Below, piece by piece: positions 44,196 to 53,532 of a stretch of DNA of 64,000 nucleotides. Numbering within the stretch: position 1 is the stretch's first letter; each line of letters opens with the position of its first letter. Position numbers and translations under genes: made by a program. The stretch spans positions 62,001 to 126,000 of the forward strand of contig JBEBHP010000001.1 of NCBI GenBank assembly GCA_040080835.1, written 5' to 3'. Under the pieces are notes generated by a model. It did not search any database and was not told where the DNA came from. It saw nothing but the letters and a program-made list of their open reading frames with translations. The stretch comes from SZUA-430 sp040080835 (GTDB lineage Bacteria; Pseudomonadota; Alphaproteobacteria; Micropepsales; Micropepsaceae).

Positions 44196-44885
44196 CTATT
44201 TCTGCTGGTCTTTCCCAATTGCCATATCACAGGCATCCCTTGCCGGATCAGGGGTATCGCCAACCGGACCGAGATCTTTGCCACCCTTGGGGCCGAACAG
44301 CCAATACCAGTCATAGCTCCCGCCAAACACGAAATAGCGATGCTGCGACACGACCAGCTTGTCCCTGAAATCAGGATCCTGGCACTTGGCAAGTACGACG
44401 AAACCATTTGATGGCAGGAGGAATGAAGGCTTTGCCTTTGCAAAATCATACACCCACAGTGCACCCGACGTTGCCCACCCAGGTGTCGAAAAATACAGGC
44501 GCCTTCCATCTGATGAGAATTGCTTGTCCGTGAACCCGCACAACTGGCCATCGGGTCTGTTGCTCGACTGCGCATGCGCCAGCATTTTCGCCTTGCCGCT
44601 TGCAACGTCAACCGTCCAAAGTCCGGCTTCACGGTCGAAGCTGGCAACGCAATTGCCTTCGCCATCATCGGTTTGACCACGCGTGAATACAACCACGCGA
44701 CCATCGGGGGACTGAACCGGATCGCGGTCAGCATGCGCGCTCGTCAAATGAATCTTCCGGCTGCCTTGGGTAAGCACAATGTCCCCACCATCAGCAGTGA
44801 CAACGGAATCCGCTGATGCCGGAACGCACACGCAAATTAAAAACAAAATGCCGACCGTACGCAACAAATCGAAACGCAACGTCAT
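44196..44885 (-). CDS. Exported TolB/PD40-like beta-propeller protein
   Basis: 230 residues. A signal peptide (LRTVGILFLICVCVPASADS) precedes a beta-rich domain with repeated PD40/WD-like strands, including HADRDPVQSPDGRVVVFTRG, GLWTVDVASGKAKMLAH, SDGRRLYFSTPGWATSGALWVYDF. The pattern PDGR..VF and SDGR.LYF is that of TolB-type propellers. Role unknown. The frame stays open upstream of 44885 but the export signal starts at MTLRFDLLR. It is divergent from the PLC-DUF4332 gene across about 180 bases. Confidence 0.75.
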   Translation of the reverse strand: MTLRFDLLRTVGILFLICVCVPASADSVVTADGGDIVLTQGSRKIHLTSAHADRDPVQSPDGRVVVFTRGQTDDGEGNCVASFDREAGLWTVDVASGKAKMLAHAQSSNRPDGQLCGFTDKQFSSDGRRLYFSTPGWATSGALWVYDFAKAKPSFLLPSNGFVVLAKCQDPDFRDKLVVSQHRYFVFGGSYDWYWLFGPKGGKDLGPVGDTPDPARDACDMAIGKDQQK

Positions 44886-45063
44886 CCATGTGCCTCTTGA
44901 ATCAAGTTGGGCGCACATAATGTAAAATCGCGTCAGAATTGCGGCCCGAGGCCTGATCCCTGGCACAGAACCGCCAAATGCGATCCATCCGGACGATATC
45001 GTTAACAGGACGTTAACCGGCCAAGGGCAGCCTGCTTGCACTGATTCCTGGGGGCGTGTTGCG

Positions 45064-46683
45064 ATGCCGATGTTGTTGAAGATCCTGAAGAGTTCTGCGT
45101 GCCGGAGCAATCACCACCGACTGGCGATCGATGCGCTGACAATGCTGCGCGGCACCGACGGTGAGCTTTGGCGCAATCTCTTCCTGCATCACTATCCCGA
45201 CTATCTGGAAGGCGCTAAGGCGCCTGATGAGATATTCAAGGACTTCAAAAACCACGTATTGCATGTTCGTGAAGGAGAGTGGGGTGGCGCGCCTGCGGCA
45301 GCGCGTGAATGGTACAGGCGGACTGTTCGCGCATTGGCACAACAGGAATGGAAATACGCTGTCTACTGCGCCGGCGTGATGAGCCACTACGTCGTCGACC
45401 CCGTGCAGCCATTCCATACCGGCCAAACCGAAGAAGAAAGCATCATTCATCGCGCCGTCGAATGGAGCCTTTCGAGGTCGTATGATCAGTTGCAGCTGAT
45501 CCTCATGCAGGACCTCGGCGGCTACCCGGATGTTGCAGTCCCTGCAGGAAACGACTGGCTTGAACAGATGGTTCGGGCTGGTGCCAAGACATCCAACCCG
45601 CACTACGAAACGCTTGTCGATCACTACAACTTTGCTCTGGGTGTCAAAAAGCCGGAGCAGGGCCCAGACCAGGAAATGAAGGATGTTGTGGCCAGGCTCA
45701 TTGGCTATGCAACGGTCATGCTTGCAAGAATTCTCGAAAAGGCATTTGCGGAAGCAGCGGTCATCCCGCCCAGGGTTGGTTTGAGCCTCGACACGTTTCT
45801 GGCTGCAATCAAGGCACCCATCCGGAATATTCTGGCCGCACTCGACAACGAAAAGGAACGCGATCTTGTAAAGGCAATGTATGCGGAGTTTCAGAAAACC
45901 GGAAAAGTCCGCGCCACTTTGCCTGATGACGACAAGCTCGTACGTCGCTTGCATGCGGCAGAAGTATTGAGAGTGCCGCTATCGACTGTTGACGCTGCAT
46001 GGCCACGCGAGACTGGCACGGCGCATGGCACTGGCCGACCGGCACGGATTACGAGGAAACTCAAGCCCAAGGCGGCTGTCCATGAACACATCGCCCGCAT
46101 CGAGCCATCGCTCGACCTGCCTCAGATGCAGCCAACAGCCAGAACCACATCCAAGCCATCGCGGGCGAAGGATCTGGCAACCGCAATGGAAGTATCCTCG
46201 AAGCCGGCAACGCCGCAGATTCACGCCGCTCACGCAAGCACACCTGCCAACGGCAAGCTAAGCCATGCCTCACCTGTGGAACAGGCGCCTTCAATCGGAC
46301 CGAAGACAGCCAGTCGACTGACTGCGATTGGAATTCACACGGTGGAAGACTTGCTTTCCGCTTCGCCCGAAGACGCGGCCAACAGATTGAAGTTCAAACA
46401 CATCAACGCGAGGCTGATCCGGGACTGGCAGGCACAGGCCGGACTGGCTTGTTCCATTCCAAAACTCAATAGCCTCGCTGCGCAACTGATGGTCGCGGTC
46501 GGTGTTCGTGATCTGGACGATCTGGCCAATGCTGACCCCGAGATGCTGCTCAACATGGTCGACGAATTCTGCGACACGCCGGACGGCCAGCGCATTCTGC
46601 GCGACGGCAATCCACCCGAAGAAGGACACATCAGGGCGTGGGTTGAATCAGCCCAGGACATCCAGACGCGAAACGCAGCCTAG
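45064..46683 (+). CDS. Zinc phospholipase C/P1-nuclease-like protein fused to DUF4332
   Basis: 539 residues. Residues 1-270 form a zinc phospholipase C / S1-P1 nuclease-type helical domain. Candidate ligands in family order are His17/18, Asp46, His108, Asp112 (HYVVD), His118 (PFH), His129 and Glu133 (HRAVE). The spacing H-x3-D-x5-H then H-x3-E is the family pattern. There is no signal peptide, unlike secreted relatives. Residues 270-390 are a charged, Pro/Ala-rich linker. Residues 405-530 (SIGPKTASRLTAIGIHTVEDLL, INARLIRDWQAQAGL, AAQLMVAVGVRDLDDL) form a DUF4332 domain, a helix-hairpin-helix-like fold. The combination is unusual; substrate unknown. Confidence 0.78.
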   Translation: MPMLLKILKSSACRSNHHRLAIDALTMLRGTDGELWRNLFLHHYPDYLEGAKAPDEIFKDFKNHVLHVREGEWGGAPAAAREWYRRTVRALAQQEWKYAVYCAGVMSHYVVDPVQPFHTGQTEEESIIHRAVEWSLSRSYDQLQLILMQDLGGYPDVAVPAGNDWLEQMVRAGAKTSNPHYETLVDHYNFALGVKKPEQGPDQEMKDVVARLIGYATVMLARILEKAFAEAAVIPPRVGLSLDTFLAAIKAPIRNILAALDNEKERDLVKAMYAEFQKTGKVRATLPDDDKLVRRLHAAEVLRVPLSTVDAAWPRETGTAHGTGRPARITRKLKPKAAVHEHIARIEPSLDLPQMQPTARTTSKPSRAKDLATAMEVSSKPATPQIHAAHASTPANGKLSHASPVEQAPSIGPKTASRLTAIGIHTVEDLLSASPEDAANRLKFKHINARLIRDWQAQAGLACSIPKLNSLAAQLMVAVGVRDLDDLANADPEMLLNMVDEFCDTPDGQRILRDGNPPEEGHIRAWVESAQDIQTRNAA

Positions 46684-47183
46684 GGCGCCGCGGGCCGGAT
46701 TGTGACGACACCCAGCGGAAACTTGCACGTCTGGCCCACGTCGCAGTCGATGATGCCGATTGGATCGGGCTTGTTGTAGTCGTCCCATTCATTCAGTTCG
46801 ACCGAGAATGGCCCGTCGGGCACCTTGATCACGCCAGTGGTGCATCGGAAGCGACCCTGGCACGATGCGAGTTCGGGATCCGGGGGACCAAGGCATTTGC
46901 GATACTCCGCCCCCTCGCGGATGCATACTTGCAGTTCCGGATCCACCATGGGCCAATCCCAGTTTTGCCCACTGGACTTGTAGCGGCTGAATTCGACATC
47001 AATGCGAACACTTCGTCGCCAGACGCCCGGCGTATAGTCACTGCCCACTTCCACGCGCACCGTTGCCGGCGCCTTCAAGACATATTTTTGATAGGCCGAA
47101 GGCCCGTAGGAAACGCCAGCAGCGCCCACAATAACGCCGATGATGAACCAACCAAACCCCGACCCGCCCGACTGTCCGGCCAT
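46680..47183 (-). CDS. Anchored hypothetical protein
   Basis: 167 residues: N-terminal membrane span (GFGWFIIGVIVGAAGVSYG), then a mainly beta domain with several cysteines (CIREGAEYRKC, SCQGRFRC, DCDVGQTC). The paired spacing of the six cysteines suggests disulfides in the periplasm. No family is recognised. It is convergent with the PLC-DUF4332 gene, stops overlapping by four bases. Confidence 0.7.
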   Translation of the reverse strand: MAGQSGGSGFGWFIIGVIVGAAGVSYGPSAYQKYVLKAPATVRVEVGSDYTPGVWRRSVRIDVEFSRYKSSGQNWDWPMVDPELQVCIREGAEYRKCLGPPDPELASCQGRFRCTTGVIKVPDGPFSVELNEWDDYNKPDPIGIIDCDVGQTCKFPLGVVTIRPAAP

Positions 47184-47299
47184 GATAGTCTCCAGTTCCC
47201 AGAAGGCAGAGAGTGCCCTGCCCCGAAGTCATACGTCAATTTCACTGAAAAATGGCGGTTCCATGGCAAAGCTCGGGATGTCTGCCTGATCCGGTGTTC

Positions 47300-47989
47300 T
47301 CAGGACGCCTTGACCCGAAAATCTTGCAGAATGTCACCATATTTGGTCACGACGTCGTCATGTTCCGGATCCCGGAATTCTTCCTGAATCCCATGTGCGT
47401 ACCACTGACGCATGTGCTCGAGATCGAGCATCATGCGCGAATACTGCGCGGCCTGAGACTTCAGGGAAAGGCTATAAGTCTGTATGCGAAAATGAATCGG
47501 CGCATAAAATGCATCAACAGCTGTGAACGATACTCCACCCAGAAATGGTCCCCCAAATTTCGCGAGCCCTTCAGTCCACAACTCGTCTATGCGTGAAACG
47601 TCTTTCTTCAGGTCATCACCCTGTTCACGAAGTTTCACCCGCAAACCAAGATTGAACGAACACTGCTGGCGCAGGGCTCCGAAGGCTGAGTGCATTTCGG
47701 CGCTCGCCGATCTCGCCCACGCGCGAGACTGTGCATCCGATGGCCAGACACCACGATGCAATTCATGCAGGTACTCTGCAATCGCAAGGGAATCCCAGAC
47801 AACTGTGTTTCCGTGAAGAAGCGTCGGCACCTTGCCGGTCGGCGAGAAAGCCCTGAAACTCGACCACGCACCACCCGCTTCGAAACGGCGCAACTGCTCC
47901 GCAAAGGGAATACCCAATTGCTTCATCAGCAGCCAAGGCCTCAGTGACCAGGACGAATAGTTCTTGTTTGCGATGAATAGCGTATACAT
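47300..47989 (-). CDS. Glutathione S-transferase family protein
   Basis: 229 residues. The N-terminal thioredoxin-fold domain begins MYTLFIANKNYSSWSLRPWLLMKQLGIPF, with the catalytic Ser-type residue in SSWS. The glutathione-binding motifs GKVPTLLHGNTVVWDSLAIAEYLHEL (cis-Pro and the ES/DS pair) are clear. A helical C-terminal domain follows. It is likely cytosolic conjugation or thiol chemistry; substrate unknown. Strong AAGGAG precedes the ATG. It is divergent from the TRIC gene across about 70 bases. Confidence 0.92.
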   Translation of the reverse strand: MYTLFIANKNYSSWSLRPWLLMKQLGIPFAEQLRRFEAGGAWSSFRAFSPTGKVPTLLHGNTVVWDSLAIAEYLHELHRGVWPSDAQSRAWARSASAEMHSAFGALRQQCSFNLGLRVKLREQGDDLKKDVSRIDELWTEGLAKFGGPFLGGVSFTAVDAFYAPIHFRIQTYSLSLKSQAAQYSRMMLDLEHMRQWYAHGIQEEFRDPEHDDVVTKYGDILQDFRVKAS

Positions 47990-48057
47990 CCAAGGCTCCT
48001 TTTGGGCGGAACATCTAAATCAAACTATGTCACTTTCAAACTATCAGGACGCCGCAC

Positions 48058-48681
48058 ATGGAACACGCGCTGTTTTACCTGCAGGTATTGGGTGTTGGAA
48101 TTTTCGCCGCGTCCGGAGCCATTGTGGCGGCGGAAAACAAATTTGACGTGATCGGTGCCACATTTCTCTCTGTGGCTGCCGGACTCGGAGCGGGCACGAT
48201 CGTGAACCTGCTCACCGACCAGCCCGTGCGCTGGCTGGCGCGTCCGGAACTTCTGTGGGCGGCGCTCGTAGCCGCGGTCACCGTTTTCGAACTTGTTCGC
48301 TACGTCAAAGCGCCAGAACGGTTTCTCGTGTGGGCAGACGCAGTTGGCTTGGCCATTTTTACCGCAACAGGCATGAAGGCTTTGCTTGCCCTGAACTACG
48401 ACCCGGCAGTCACACTCTTCCTCTCGGCCATCGGCGCCTCTGGCGGCGGAATGATCCGGGACGTTCTGGTCAACCGGCCGCCACTGGTGTTTTCAGGTGA
48501 AATTTATGTAACAGCCGCTGTTCTCGGGTCCCTGACCTACCTGATGCTGACATTGCTTGGTTTCCCGGAATGGTGGGCGCCCACATCCGCAATCCTGGTG
48601 ACTTTCCTGCTGCGCGCCGCGGGCATCACATTCCAGATTCGATTGCGGACCGGCCGAATCAAATCCGGACAATCGATGTGA
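48058..48681 (+). CDS. TRIC-type (YadS/UPF0126) membrane protein
   Basis: 207 residues, seven helices arranged as two similar repeats of three plus one. Typical signatures are GVGIFAASGAIVAAENKFDVIGA and, in the second repeat, ADAVGLAIFTATGMKALLAL with GASGGGMIRDVLVNRPPLVF. Bacterial and archaeal TRIC relatives conduct monovalent cations; others of this family transport glycine. The role here is not known. It precedes the pseudo-trypsin/TPR-CHAT pair on the same strand, about 100 bases away. Confidence 0.92.
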   Translation: MEHALFYLQVLGVGIFAASGAIVAAENKFDVIGATFLSVAAGLGAGTIVNLLTDQPVRWLARPELLWAALVAAVTVFELVRYVKAPERFLVWADAVGLAIFTATGMKALLALNYDPAVTLFLSAIGASGGGMIRDVLVNRPPLVFSGEIYVTAAVLGSLTYLMLTLLGFPEWWAPTSAILVTFLLRAAGITFQIRLRTGRIKSGQSM

Positions 48682-48779
48682 CTTCCTTGGCACGCCCTGG
48701 CCAGACAATGTGTGCAGGGAAACTTCAGGGATGACGGCAGGAGCCTGTCTGACTAGTTTGACACGCTTCCACGGTCAAA

Positions 48780-50000
48780 ATGCAAAAGACATCCACAATG
48801 AAATCAAGTCGGAAAACAAAACTCCTGATCGCAGCTTCTGTGGCTGTCCTGTTGCAGGCAACAGCGGCGGCAGACCAGCCGCTTCCTGCCAAGCCTGAAC
48901 TCGGGCCCGCGATCAAGAAGGACCTTCCACCACTTGGCGACACGTCGGGCATTGGCAAGGCATCGGGAGGGGTCTCTCCGGACAAGATCGAAAAAGTGGT
49001 TCGTGCCGCGCGGACTGACCGGCAAGACACGTTCCGAGGCAGCAAAAAGTCTAATCCGCTGGACCGTCTGGGCCGCTCCGTCGTTCTTGTCGTGACGCCA
49101 ACACAACTCGGTTCGGCAACATTGATCGACCGTAACGGCACTTTCGTGACTGCCTGGCATATTGTGAAGGATGAGGATCGCGTCGGCATCATTTTCATGC
49201 CTTCCAACAAGTCTCAACGGCCAACGGAGGCCGATGCAGTTCAGGCAACGGTCATGCGCGCCAACCGCACCACCGACCTGGCACTGATACAGTCTGGCGC
49301 CGTCGACAAGCATATACGCCCCATCCTGATGGCGACACCAGCAACGCCCGAAGCAGGTACAAGGCTTCGCATACTGGGGCACCCTTATGGCGAGATATGG
49401 TCCCACACCGAAGGTATGCTGACCGAAACTTCACCCGCTTTCAAATGGCAGGCCTCAGACGGCATCATGCACCAGGCTGATGTTGTCAAATTCCAGACGT
49501 CCGCAATCACGGGAAACGCCGGTGGTCCCATTTTGAACCGGCAGGACAGGCTCCTGGCCGTTGACACTTTGCGTATGGATGAAAGATCGCTCACGTCTCT
49601 GGCGGTATCAGTGACAGAGGTGAAACGGATTCTGAACTCGCCTCAACCGCAGGCCATTCGGGCGGCCGTGCCAAAGGCCCCTGCCAAAGCCTGCGAACCT
49701 GTCCGGCTGGACACACGGCGAACAAAAGCCAATGACGCAACCGTACACATCCTGGACCTGAATTGTAACGGCCGCACCGACGCCATGATGCTCGTACCCG
49801 ATAGTTCGAAATCACCGAACTATCTCTCGAACGACGCCAACGAAAATGGCGTGACGGACTCAGTCTATTTCGATTTCAATCGGGATGGGAAATTTGACGA
49901 AGTACAGTTTGACACGAATGAAGACGGCATGCCGGATCTTGTCGGCAAGGACCTGGACGATCAACTCATTCCGCGGTCAACGCGCGTGCTCGACAAATAG
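48780..50000 (+). CDS. Exported trypsin-like protein, catalytic Ser replaced by Ala, with calcium-loop tail
   Basis: 406 residues. Signal peptide: KTKLLIAASVAVLLQATAAADQ. Residues about 95-280 match HtrA/trypsin-like proteases with His127 in TAWHIV and Asp166 in RTTDLALI. The serine motif, normally GNSGGP, is GNAGGP (Ala247, codon GCC). The sequence around it is otherwise intact, so this is a deliberate-looking substitution rather than decay. Residues 310-400 hold four calcium-type loops: DLNCNGRTD, DANENGVTD, DFNRDGKFD, DTNEDGMPD. It thus probably binds peptide or protein without cutting it, in a calcium-dependent fold (inference). It is directly followed by the TPR-CHAT gene. Confidence 0.85.
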   Translation: MQKTSTMKSSRKTKLLIAASVAVLLQATAAADQPLPAKPELGPAIKKDLPPLGDTSGIGKASGGVSPDKIEKVVRAARTDRQDTFRGSKKSNPLDRLGRSVVLVVTPTQLGSATLIDRNGTFVTAWHIVKDEDRVGIIFMPSNKSQRPTEADAVQATVMRANRTTDLALIQSGAVDKHIRPILMATPATPEAGTRLRILGHPYGEIWSHTEGMLTETSPAFKWQASDGIMHQADVVKFQTSAITGNAGGPILNRQDRLLAVDTLRMDERSLTSLAVSVTEVKRILNSPQPQAIRAAVPKAPAKACEPVRLDTRRTKANDATVHILDLNCNGRTDAMMLVPDSSKSPNYLSNDANENGVTDSVYFDFNRDGKFDEVQFDTNEDGMPDLVGKDLDDQLIPRSTRVLDK

Positions 50001-53000
50001 GCCATATGCGCCAGGTTTTCTGCTGGTACCTCGCGCAATTGGAATTGTTGCAGCACTTGCAGCGGCTCTGGTCACGGCGAGTGTGGCACATGCGCTGGAA
50101 GCGGAACACGACCTTGTCAATAAACTCATAGCGGCGGGCCGATTTGAATCTGCTCAATCCGTTGCGGACAAGGCGCTTCGCCTTGAAGACCAGAATGAAA
50201 ATCCGGACGTGGTCGAAATTGCCTATTGGCAAAACGAACTGGGATTGATCTCACAAGCGCGAGGTCGGATATCAGAGGCATCCGCGTGGTTTTCCCGGGC
50301 GCTGCGTTTGCGGAAGATAACCTTCGGTCGACATCACCCGGAAACTGCGATTGTGATGAACAACCTGGCGCTGATGCTTGCAAGGATGGGCCGACATGCC
50401 GAAGCATACACCCTGTTGACGGACTCGTTGCGTATCAACCGCGCTCACCGAGGTCCATTGCATTCCTACACAGTCACAACCATAAGCAATCTTGGGCTGT
50501 TGAACCTGACACTGGGAAGGTACGGAGCAGCCGAAAGGTATCTCAAAGATGCATTGGCGCGAACAGTCGCGCATGAAGGCTGGGTCTCCCAGAACACCGC
50601 GATCGCCCTGTCAAATCTTGCCTCTCTTCATGTGACGCTGCTCGAATTCGACAAGGCAAGACCTCTCCTCAACAAGGCTCTCGAAATCGATATCATGCGA
50701 CATGGACCAAAACACCCGGTCGTGGCGGTGACGTTGAACAATCTGGGCGAATTGAGTCGACTGGAAGGAAACTACGCTGACGCCGAGCACGCATACTTGC
50801 GTGCGGTTTCCATGGACCTCGAGTTGCTTGGACCTGCGAATTCCGACTATGCATCAGACCTTGTGAACCTCGCCGCATTGTATCAGGAGACCGGTCGCCT
50901 CAACGACGCTCACGTTGCCCTGGCAAAAGCGCAGAAGATCTTCATCAATGACGCTCCAGTGGATCCAGTAACTGGCTCAACGCTGGCAGCAGATCTGGCC
51001 CGCCTTCTAAAACAGGAAGGACGTTTGCAGGAAGCCGAACTGCTTTACACGAAGTCCCTGCGGCTCACATCCACCGCATTCGGCTCACATCATCCTGATA
51101 CAATTCCTGCATTGACCGGCCTTGCACAATTGTCGGTGGAGAAGGGCGACGACGCCCAGGCAATGAGATATGCCGGCCAGGCGCTGGCGCTCGCAAAATC
51201 GGCGTTTGGTCAGTCAAGCCCGCAATATGCCCGTTCAGCGCTCTCGCATGCGTCGTTCCTGGTACGATTGAACCTGCAGCCCGAAGCCAGTTCCTGGGCA
51301 ATCAGAAGCAAATTCCTGATCGAAAAGGCATTTGGAAACACCTCGCCCGATGCAGCCCGCGCCAATCTGGTGCTCGCTCAGAGCGAACTGCAGTCATCCC
51401 GTTTCTCAGACGCCGAAACGCATGGGCTGAATGCGCTTCGCTTGGTCAAGGGCTTGTCCTCTCCCTACGCATTCGAGCTCGCAGAGGCACATGACACCGT
51501 TTCCCGAATCTTGTCTGCAAGACACAGATGGCAGGCGGCATTTCTGCACGCCGAGTCTGCCTTTCAAATCATGAGCCGACGTCGCACCCTTGCAGAGGAC
51601 CATTTTCAATCGGGAAAACTGCATCAGGCCGGGAATCCGGATACTGTTTCGGTCCAGTTGCTCAAGGCTGCAATTGGCGCCGCCACCACGTCATCGATGC
51701 CGGAAAGATATGTTTCAACAGCCTTTGAAGCCGCAGAAGCCATTGGCACTGGCAACGTATCCAACGCTTTGAAACTGGGGGCAATCAAATTCCACGCTTC
51801 AAACAGCCGACAGGCTGGTTTGCTGACCCGACACCGGGACCTTGTTGCCAGAGCACAAGCTCTTGACCGTCAGGTCATTGAGCTTTCCATTTCCATCCAC
51901 ACCGGAGCGAGCGAGCGTTTGTCGGCGCTGGGTCATCGGCTCGGCCAAATGCAGCGGCAAATCGCAGATGCGGATGAAAATCTTCGAAAGGAGATGCCTG
52001 CGTATGCAACAGAGTTTGAAGGCAAACGCCTGTCACTGTCCGACGCACAGAAGGTCCTTATGGACCATGAATTGCTTGTCTATATCTTGCCCACCAGTGA
52101 ACAAACCTTTGTGCTTGCAGCATCAAACACATCGACCAAGTTGTATGCCGCGCAAGTCCCGGCGGCCAAGCTGCAACGGCAGATCGCCAACCTGCGGGCC
52201 CAGCTCGATCCAACAGGTTGGAAAAGCTCGTTTGAACCGTTTGACCGAAACCTGGCATACGCGATTTTCGATGAGCTGTTGTCACCTTTGCATGAGCTTC
52301 TCTCTCGCAGTTCGACGATCTACGAGGTGACCAGTGAACCGTTCCAGGGTCTTCCGCTGGGCATCCTTGTGACGGCTCCCCCTCGAGGCGGTCGATCGGG
52401 TGACAGTTCGCCCGACGCCTTGCGGACGACGCGGTGGTTCGTAAAGAGTCACAGTATCGTGTCACTTCCAACATTTTCGTCCCTCATTCGATTGCGGGAG
52501 CTCGGCAAGAAGGCGGCGGCGCCAGAGCCCTTCCTTGGGGTCGGAGCGCCGGATAGGTCAGCTGGCAGAAAATTCGCCGACTTGCCGCCTCTGCTTGCGG
52601 CTCGTCGCGAGTTGCAGTCGCTTGGCGCACTGCTGCGGGCTTCCTTAAAGGACGACTCATTGCTCATCGGTGACGAGGCAACTGAGAAGGCCTTTTCAGC
52701 TGCAGCACCCCGCAACAAGCGTGTTATTGCATTTGCAACCCATGCGATCTCCGGGACGATACAGGGACAAGACTCGGAGCCGTCACTGGTGCTGTCCCAA
52801 GCTCGGGGCCACGACAACCAAAGCGACGGATTTTTGACTGCGTCGGAAATAGCAAGCATGGATCTGCGGGCCGACTGGGTGCTGCTTTCGGCCTGCAACA
52901 CGGTTGGCGATGGCGCCGTGGCGACACAATCATTGGTACAGGGATTTTTCCGGGCCGGCGCCAAAAGCGTCCTTGCATCGCATTGGCCAGTGTCAGATCG

Positions 53001-53214
53001 GGCGGCCGGAAAAATCACGACCGCAACATTGCGGCATTTTCTGAACTCTCCCCATGACGGTCAGGCCAACGCACTGCGCGCTGCAATGATTGAAACTATG
53101 ATGGACCGGTCACATCCCTTGAATGCACACCCCGCAACATGGGGCGCATTCAGCCTGATCGGCGAAGCCTATCCGGCAACCAGTTCATCCGGCTCCGGCG
53201 CCAACCCGCATTAG
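49918..53214 (+). CDS. Exported TPR-CHAT (caspase-like) protein
   Basis: About 1098 residues from the ATG at 49918. A hydrophobic stretch (AIGIVAALAAALVTASVAHA) is an export signal or anchor, preceded by a long basic leader. TPR repeats follow: about ten units of roughly 42 residues such as VVEIAYWQNELGLISQARGR, VMNNLALMLARMGRHAEAY, ISNLGLLNLTLGRYGAAERYL. The C-terminal 300 residues form a CHAT domain, a caspase-fold cysteine peptidase, with His in FATHAIS (codon at 52741) and Cys in LSACNT (codon at 52894); both dyad residues are present. The start is uncertain: it overlaps the preceding gene and lacks a good ribosome site. A start at 50006 would need a frameshift. Pairs with the pseudo-trypsin upstream. 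Confidence 0.82.
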   Translation: MKTACRILSARTWTINSFRGQRACSTNRPYAPGFLLVPRAIGIVAALAAALVTASVAHALEAEHDLVNKLIAAGRFESAQSVADKALRLEDQNENPDVVEIAYWQNELGLISQARGRISEASAWFSRALRLRKITFGRHHPETAIVMNNLALMLARMGRHAEAYTLLTDSLRINRAHRGPLHSYTVTTISNLGLLNLTLGRYGAAERYLKDALARTVAHEGWVSQNTAIALSNLASLHVTLLEFDKARPLLNKALEIDIMRHGPKHPVVAVTLNNLGELSRLEGNYADAEHAYLRAVSMDLELLGPANSDYASDLVNLAALYQETGRLNDAHVALAKAQKIFINDAPVDPVTGSTLAADLARLLKQEGRLQEAELLYTKSLRLTSTAFGSHHPDTIPALTGLAQLSVEKGDDAQAMRYAGQALALAKSAFGQSSPQYARSALSHASFLVRLNLQPEASSWAIRSKFLIEKAFGNTSPDAARANLVLAQSELQSSRFSDAETHGLNALRLVKGLSSPYAFELAEAHDTVSRILSARHRWQAAFLHAESAFQIMSRRRTLAEDHFQSGKLHQAGNPDTVSVQLLKAAIGAATTSSMPERYVSTAFEAAEAIGTGNVSNALKLGAIKFHASNSRQAGLLTRHRDLVARAQALDRQVIELSISIHTGASERLSALGHRLGQMQRQIADADENLRKEMPAYATEFEGKRLSLSDAQKVLMDHELLVYILPTSEQTFVLAASNTSTKLYAAQVPAAKLQRQIANLRAQLDPTGWKSSFEPFDRNLAYAIFDELLSPLHELLSRSSTIYEVTSEPFQGLPLGILVTAPPRGGRSGDSSPDALRTTRWFVKSHSIVSLPTFSSLIRLRELGKKAAAPEPFLGVGAPDRSAGRKFADLPPLLAARRELQSLGALLRASLKDDSLLIGDEATEKAFSAAAPRNKRVIAFATHAISGTIQGQDSEPSLVLSQARGHDNQSDGFLTASEIASMDLRADWVLLSACNTVGDGAVATQSLVQGFFRAGAKSVLASHWPVSDRAAGKITTATLRHFLNSPHDGQANALRAAMIETMMDRSHPLNAHPATWGAFSLIGEAYPATSSSGSGANPH

Positions 53215-53215
53215 T

Positions 53216-53440
53216 CTAGTTGAGGGGCTCATGTGGAGCGCGTTTTGTCCGCCGCAGCTCCTGAATCGCCTGGCCTATCGACCACCACAGACTTATGCCG
53301 CGGGAGTCGCCACGCTTGATCATCGCTTGTTGCTGGCGCGTGGCTTCGCGCATCGCGCGATCGCCATGATTTCGGATCATGAACCACGCCGAGCGAATGA
53401 CATCTGGATCGGGATCTATGACGATTTGTTTTTTTGCCAT
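53216..53440 (-). CDS. Small hypothetical protein
   Basis: 74 residues, MAKKQIVIDPDPDVIRSAWFMIRNHGDRAMREATRQQQAM in part (positions 1-40), then a helical region ending SIGQAIQELRRTKRAPHEPLN. It has the look of small alphaproteobacterial proteins of about 65-80 residues with a central W-x-I-x2-A-I stretch. No function. The longer frame to 53557 lacks support. It converges on the TPR-CHAT gene, stops two bases apart. The upstream gap holds the perfect palindrome AACTGTC / GACAGTT at 53533-53550. Confidence 0.6.
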   Translation of the reverse strand: MAKKQIVIDPDPDVIRSAWFMIRNHGDRAMREATRQQQAMIKRGDSRGISLWWSIGQAIQELRRTKRAPHEPLN

Positions 53441-53532
53441 GTGCAATAGCTTGTCATTGAGTGACTCACTTATTGCACCCACCCTTGGCAAAGGACTACA
53501 GACCGAGGGTGGAAGTTTTTTTTGAACGACGC

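Noticed and set aside
45013..45954. A 313-codon minus-strand frame opposite the PLC-DUF4332 gene
   Set aside because: The opposite frame carries the zinc-ligand pattern; this one does not resemble any protein.
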